Source of the DNA: Symbiopectobacterium purcellii
GTDB lineage: Bacteria; Pseudomonadota; Gammaproteobacteria; Enterobacterales; Enterobacteriaceae
Direction: 5' to 3'
Length of the DNA stretch: 64,000 bases
Assembly (NCBI RefSeq): GCF_019797845.1
Contig: NZ_CP081864.1
Coordinates: 992,001-1,056,000, forward strand
The position numbers and the translations under genes were made by a program. The notes beneath the pieces were generated by a model. The model was not told the DNA's origin and made no database searches. It saw only the letters and a program-made list of their open reading frames with translations. This document shows positions 60,610 to 64,000 of the stretch, piece after piece. Each line of letters begins with the position of its first letter. Within the stretch, counting starts at the first letter, position 1.

Positions 60610-61778
60610 CATCCCGTCAACCGGAGCGCTTACCGCTGGCCTCACTGTTGGCATTGGCCACGGCAGCGTTCATCACTATTCTGACCGAAGCCTTGCCGGC
60701 GGGGCTATTACCGCAAATGGCACAAGGCCTTGCGGTGTCTGAAGCCTGGGTGGGCCAGACCGTTACCTTCTATGCCATCGGTTCACTGGTTGCCGCTATC
60801 CCGCTGACGGCGACCACGCAAGGTATGCGGCGGCGTCCGTTACTGTTGTCGGCCCTTGCAGGCTTCGCGATTGCCAATACCGTCACCACATTCTCCGGCA
60901 GCTACCTCCTGACGATGGTGGCCCGCTTTCTGGCGGGCGTCTCCGCCGGGCTATTGTGGGCATTGCTGGCCGGTTACGCCGCACGTATGGTACCGGACCA
61001 CCAGAAGGGACGCGCTATTGCGATCGCTATGGTCGGTACGCCCTTGGCGCTGTCGCTCGGCGTGCCAGCAGGAACGTTTTTAGGCCAACTGGTGGGCTGG
61101 CGAATGTGTTTCGGCCTCATGAGCGTATTGGCGTTACTGCTAATGCTGTGGGTGCGTGTTCAGGTTCCCGATTTTGCCGGGCAGCCCGTGGGCAAACGGT
61201 TGTCGTTAGGCGCGGTGTTTGTCATGGCCGGGGTGCGTCCGGTGCTGTTTGTGGTGTTGGCCTTTGTGTTGGCGCACAACATCCTTTACACCTATATTGC
61301 TCCGTTTTTGGCGGCGGCAGGCATGGCCGAACGCACGGACGTGATACTGCTGGTGTTTGGCGTTGCTTCGTTGCTGGGTATCTGGATCGTTGGCGTGCTG
61401 ATTGACCGGCACCTGCGGGCGTTGACGTTGATCAGCACGCTATTGTTCGGTCTGTCTGCGCTGGCGCTTGGCGTGGCCAGTGATAGGCCTATCGTGGTGT
61501 ATATGGCCGTGGCAGCGTGGGGGCTGGCATTCGGCGGTGCGGCAACGCTGTTTCAAACCGCCATCGCCAACACTGCCGGAGAGGCGGCTGATGTGGCGCA
61601 ATCGATGCTGGTGACGGCTTGGAACCTGGCGATCGCGGGCGGCGGTATTCTTGGCGGACTGTTGCTGGACCGTCTGGGCGTTGCGGCGTTCTCTCCGGCG
61701 CTTTTGGTGCTGCTAACGGCTACGCTGATCGTGGCGTGGGCTGCCCGGCAGCAGGGTTTCCGCGCGATGCCGTGTTAA
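60606..61778 (+). CDS. MFS efflux transporter (DHA1 family)
   Basis: Drug:H+ antiporter-type MFS protein of 390 residues with 12 helices. The N-terminus EALPAGLLPQMAQGLAVSEAWVGQ is typical of the AraJ/YdhP/PbuE-like branch. The loop 2-3 region TTQGMRRRPLLLSALAGF is a variant of motif A. It is translationally coupled (ATGA) to the hydrolase gene before it, so the pair may act together: modify a compound and export it. The substrate is unknown. Confidence 0.87.
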   Translation: MTSRQPERLPLASLLALATAAFITILTEALPAGLLPQMAQGLAVSEAWVGQTVTFYAIGSLVAAIPLTATTQGMRRRPLLLSALAGFAIANTVTTFSGSYLLTMVARFLAGVSAGLLWALLAGYAARMVPDHQKGRAIAIAMVGTPLALSLGVPAGTFLGQLVGWRMCFGLMSVLALLLMLWVRVQVPDFAGQPVGKRLSLGAVFVMAGVRPVLFVVLAFVLAHNILYTYIAPFLAAAGMAERTDVILLVFGVASLLGIWIVGVLIDRHLRALTLISTLLFGLSALALGVASDRPIVVYMAVAAWGLAFGGAATLFQTAIANTAGEAADVAQSMLVTAWNLAIAGGGILGGLLLDRLGVAAFSPALLVLLTATLIVAWAARQQGFRAMPC

Positions 61779-61810
61779 CACGTCAGTTGGACCGGCACCC
61801 TCAGCCACTG

Positions 61811-62764
61811 TCAGACCCCTTCGCGCTCTGTGCTACAGGGAGGCACTTTCTTGCGGCGTAGCCACTGTGCAGGTTTCAGTTCGCTGATCAGCACCCCGAT
61901 AACAATCAGCGCGGTACCCACCATCGCTAAGCCGGGCAAACGGTCACCGGCAAGGCGACCGACAATGCCCGCCCACACCGGTTCGCTGGCGTAGATGACG
62001 GTGGCGCGCGTGGGGGATACCGCTTTTTGCGCCCAGTTCATGGTCAGTTGAATCACAATGCTGGCGGCACCAAGGCCGATGCCGCCCAGCAGCCAAGCCC
62101 AAGAGAAGGCGGGCAGCGCTTCACCGGTCACCGGCATCAGCAGCAGTGATAGCAGTCCCGCCGTCAGCAACTGTACGGTGGTCACGCGGCGCACATCGAC
62201 TTTCCCGGCGAAATGGCCGATAAGAATGATTTCGGCCGCAATCGCCAGCGCACTGAGCAGCGTGGCCCATTCGCCCCGACTCATGCTGAGATGACCCGCG
62301 TCGGGTCCTGCCAACAGCATCAGGCCGACAAACGCGAAAATAATCCCCACCACGCTCATGACGCCGGGGCGTCGCCGTAGCACCAGCCATTGCAGCAGTG
62401 GTACCAGAGGGACATACAGCGCGGTAATAAACGCCGATTGACTGCTGGAGATCGTTTGCAAGCCATAGGTTTGTAAACCATAGCCCAGCAGGATACTCGC
62501 CCCGATGGCAAAACCCGCATAGCATTCTTGACGCGTCAGCCCCGCTAATGCGCGCCGAAAGACCAGAAGGCTGATGACTCCGGCCGTGGTAAAGCGCAGC
62601 CCAACAAAAAATAGCGGACCACTGTGCTGCATGGCCAGATGAACCACTAAAAAGGTGGTGCCCCACACCAGTGTGATCAGGATCAGCGCCCACTCCTGGG
62701 GTTTGATGCCCAGTATGGGGTGGGGGATGGCAGAGACGTCACGTTGCATTACAGGTTCAGACAA
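61811..62764 (-). CDS. EamA/DMT-family transporter
   Basis: Ten-helix drug/metabolite transporter of 317 residues made of two EamA repeats (about 25-155 and 165-295). Motifs seen are LITLVWGTTFLVVHLAM at the start of repeat 1 and ASEPVWAGIVGRLAGDRL in repeat 2. It is convergent with the MFS gene, 32 bases apart. The substrate is unknown. An alternative start at Met6 is possible. Confidence 0.87.
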   Translation of the reverse strand: MSEPVMQRDVSAIPHPILGIKPQEWALILITLVWGTTFLVVHLAMQHSGPLFFVGLRFTTAGVISLLVFRRALAGLTRQECYAGFAIGASILLGYGLQTYGLQTISSSQSAFITALYVPLVPLLQWLVLRRRPGVMSVVGIIFAFVGLMLLAGPDAGHLSMSRGEWATLLSALAIAAEIILIGHFAGKVDVRRVTTVQLLTAGLLSLLLMPVTGEALPAFSWAWLLGGIGLGAASIVIQLTMNWAQKAVSPTRATVIYASEPVWAGIVGRLAGDRLPGLAMVGTALIVIGVLISELKPAQWLRRKKVPPCSTEREGV

Positions 62765-62822
62765 AAGAGATCAGCGTTCCATCATAGGGGGAATGTCGTC
62801 GATAAGCCACCCCCCTCGCCGT

Positions 62823-63308
62823 CTAGCGTAGTGTACAGGCGACCTCCTCCAATTGGCTGATGGCTGTGTTCCATCCTTCAAAAAAACCTGATTTTTCATG
62901 CTGTTCACGCGTTGTTTCGTCCTGATGGATAACCTGAACGGTACAGCAACTGCCCAGCGCGTAGTCCGACAACGAAATGAGCGTGGTAAAGGCCAATGGC
63001 GGGATGGCAGGCCGCCAGCCTGCGGTTAGCATCGACGTGAACACGATACGGGCGTGGGGAATCACCTCCAAAAAACACCCGATATGCTCACTGCGATCGT
63101 CGTCCGGCCCCTGAACTCGGGTATGGAATGCCCCGCCGGGTTGCAGGTCGAGGGCGATAACGTCAGTCGTTCCCGGTTTGGGGTTCCACCAGACTTTGAG
63201 CCATTCAGGGTCTGACCAGGCACGCCATATTGCATGTCGTGGGGCATCCAGCACTCGGGTAATGACGAGATTGCGGGTATCCGCAGGTTGGGGGATTGAC
63301 AATGTCAT
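62823..63308 (-). CDS. SRPBCC (AHSA1-type) domain protein
   Basis: Small START/Bet v1-like protein of 161 residues from the ATG at 63308 (MTLSIPQPADTRNLVITR, behind AGGAG). It has the AHSA1 pattern: RVLDAPRHAIWRAWSDPEWLKVWW, then DLQPGGAFHTRVQGPD, and the C-terminal GFFEGWNTAISQLEEV. Such proteins bind hydrophobic ligands; no specific role can be assigned. An in-frame ATG at 63362 would add 18 unconserved residues. Confidence 0.85.
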   Translation of the reverse strand: MTLSIPQPADTRNLVITRVLDAPRHAIWRAWSDPEWLKVWWNPKPGTTDVIALDLQPGGAFHTRVQGPDDDRSEHIGCFLEVIPHARIVFTSMLTAGWRPAIPPLAFTTLISLSDYALGSCCTVQVIHQDETTREQHEKSGFFEGWNTAISQLEEVACTLR

Positions 63309-63475
63309 GGCGTGGCTCCTGATAAGCGTGAGTGCCAGTGTGCCGCCTATTCTCGGTAACACCGGAACAAAAAACGCTTATCGCGGCAGGATTGACTACG
63401 CTTACTGAAGGCGATGGCGATCGCCTTGATAGTATTACTTTCCCTTTTACCTCTCCCTTGAGAAGGAAAATAACC

Positions 63476-63607
63476 ATGTTCAAGAAAAGCGTGCTTATTC
63501 TTGCCTCATTGCTGATGCTCTCCGCGTTGACCGCGTGCAATACCACCCGTGGTATTGGTCAGGATGTCGAAGCGGGTGGGAAAGCCATTCAACGCAGTGC
63601 GCAGTAG
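63476..63607 (+). CDS. ecnB: Entericidin (EcnA/EcnB family) lipoprotein
   Basis: Tiny lipoprotein of 43 residues. The signal peptide with lipobox ends LSALTAC (Cys20), then NTTRGIGQDVEAGGKAIQRSA. In E. coli the ecnA/ecnB pair follows efp and encodes an antidote/toxin-like bacteriolytic pair; here a single copy, closer to EcnB, lies about 5 kb after efp. The start has a good ribosome site (AGAAGGA). Upstream in-frame Mets are not the start. Confidence 0.88.
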   Translation: MFKKSVLILASLLMLSALTACNTTRGIGQDVEAGGKAIQRSAQ

Positions 63608-63701
63608 TAAACGGTCCGAACATTGCACTACAGGGTGATGAAAGGACGCTGAGCGGCGCCATCCTATAGACACCTGCGCGCCGCAGTGATATATCCGTGA
63701 T

Positions 63702-63735
63702 CTTTCTGCACGCCACTCTGGTGGGCGGCAGAAAG
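63702..63735. terminator. Hairpin between entericidin and DUF486 gene
   Basis: Outer perfect stem CTTTCTGC/GCAGAAAG with a partly paired inner part (CGCCAC/GTGGGCG). There is no T-run, so its role as a terminator is uncertain. Confidence 0.4.
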
Positions 63736-63772
63736 CGGGTATTTTGCGTAGCGGAATGGATGGAGAAGTACG

Positions 63773-64000
63773 ATGTCGCCGTTGTTTATTACTGTAGGCA
63801 TGCTGACCCTGAGCAATGTGTTTATGACGTTCGCCTGGTATGGCCATTTGCGTTATTTCAGTGGACGTACCTGGCTGATTGCCGCGCTGGTCAGTTGGGG
63901 AATCGCGTTGTTTGAATACCTGTTGCAGGTGCCGGCCAACCGCATCGGCTATCAGGTAGCCTCTGCGGGGCAACTGAAGATTTTGCAGGAGGTGATCAGC
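63773..64000 (+). CDS. DUF486/DMT-family small membrane protein (3' end outside window)
   Basis: The first 76 codons of an open frame that runs off the window: MSPLFITVGMLTLSNVFM, then TFAWYGHLRYFSGRTWLIAA, then EYLLQVPANRIGYQVASAGQ. This is the well-conserved DUF486 family (about 115 residues, four helices, related to small DMT transporters). A GGAG lies 9 bases before the ATG. Function is unknown. Confidence 0.9.
   Translation, partial: MSPLFITVGMLTLSNVFMTFAWYGHLRYFSGRTWLIAALVSWGIALFEYLLQVPANRIGYQVASAGQLKILQEVIS

Overview
The window is a chromosomal segment of a gammaproteobacterium of the order Enterobacterales, most likely family Pectobacteriaceae (Brenneria/Dickeya/Lonsdalea-like). The evidence is Escherichia-like gene blocks (rmuC-ubiEJB-tatABCD, rfaH-ubiD-fre, fadBA-pepQ-yigZ-trkH-hemG-rrn, metA-aceBAK, iclR-metH, lysC-pgi, yjeI-epmB-efp, entericidin), 16S/23S rRNA of enterobacterial type, and long dispersed palindromic repeats of a kind common in soft-rot and related genera. 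The genus cannot be fixed from the sequence alone. Coding density is high. Almost everything is core metabolism, with accessory material concentrated at about 36.5-38.7 kb and 43.6-52.4 kb.

Left part (1-23 kb): the 3' end of argH; rmuC; the ubiquinone genes ubiE-ubiJ-ubiB; the twin-arginine export genes tatABCD; a metal-type-variant hemB; rfaH; ubiD; fre; a galactarate/talarate dehydratase divergent from a LacI-type regulator with three operator-like sites; the beta-oxidation operon fadBA, with fadA broken by two frameshifts and a canonical FadR site upstream; pepQ, yigZ, trkH and hemG.

Middle (23-43.6 kb): a complete rRNA operon (P1/P2, boxA, 16S, tRNA-Ile, tRNA-Ala, 23S, 5S, terminator); a kgtP-like permease killed by one amber codon; metA behind a tandem array of MetJ boxes; the glyoxylate operon aceB-aceA-aceK behind an IclR site, with aceK frameshifted near its 3' end; a three-gene phospholipid-type cluster (CDP-alcohol phosphotransferase, acyltransferase, CdsA-like); iclR; metH. 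The rRNA operon joins a left flank that in E. coli borders rrnA to a right flank that in E. coli borders rrnE.

Right part (43.6-64 kb): a YefM-YoeB toxin-antitoxin pair with its palindromic operator; an intact IS903-group insertion sequence with a 9-bp target duplication; a structured repeat; a Fur-controlled AraC regulator and hydroxamate-type TonB receptor; an unrecognised 184-residue protein that resembles the CheD/CNF deamidase pattern; a divalent-anion transporter; a PanS-like transporter; lysC behind a lysine riboswitch; pgi; yjeI; the EF-P pair epmB/efp; a LysR/serine hydrolase/MFS cassette; an EamA exporter; an SRPBCC protein; an entericidin; and the start of a DUF486 gene.

Themes: (i) decay of carbon-scavenging functions (fadA, kgtP, the aceK tail); (ii) three copies of a long palindromic repeat, two carrying a string of hairpins that keep their geometry while their stem sequences differ; (iii) well-preserved regulatory DNA (FadR, MetJ, IclR, Fur, YefM, lysine riboswitch, rrn antitermination).
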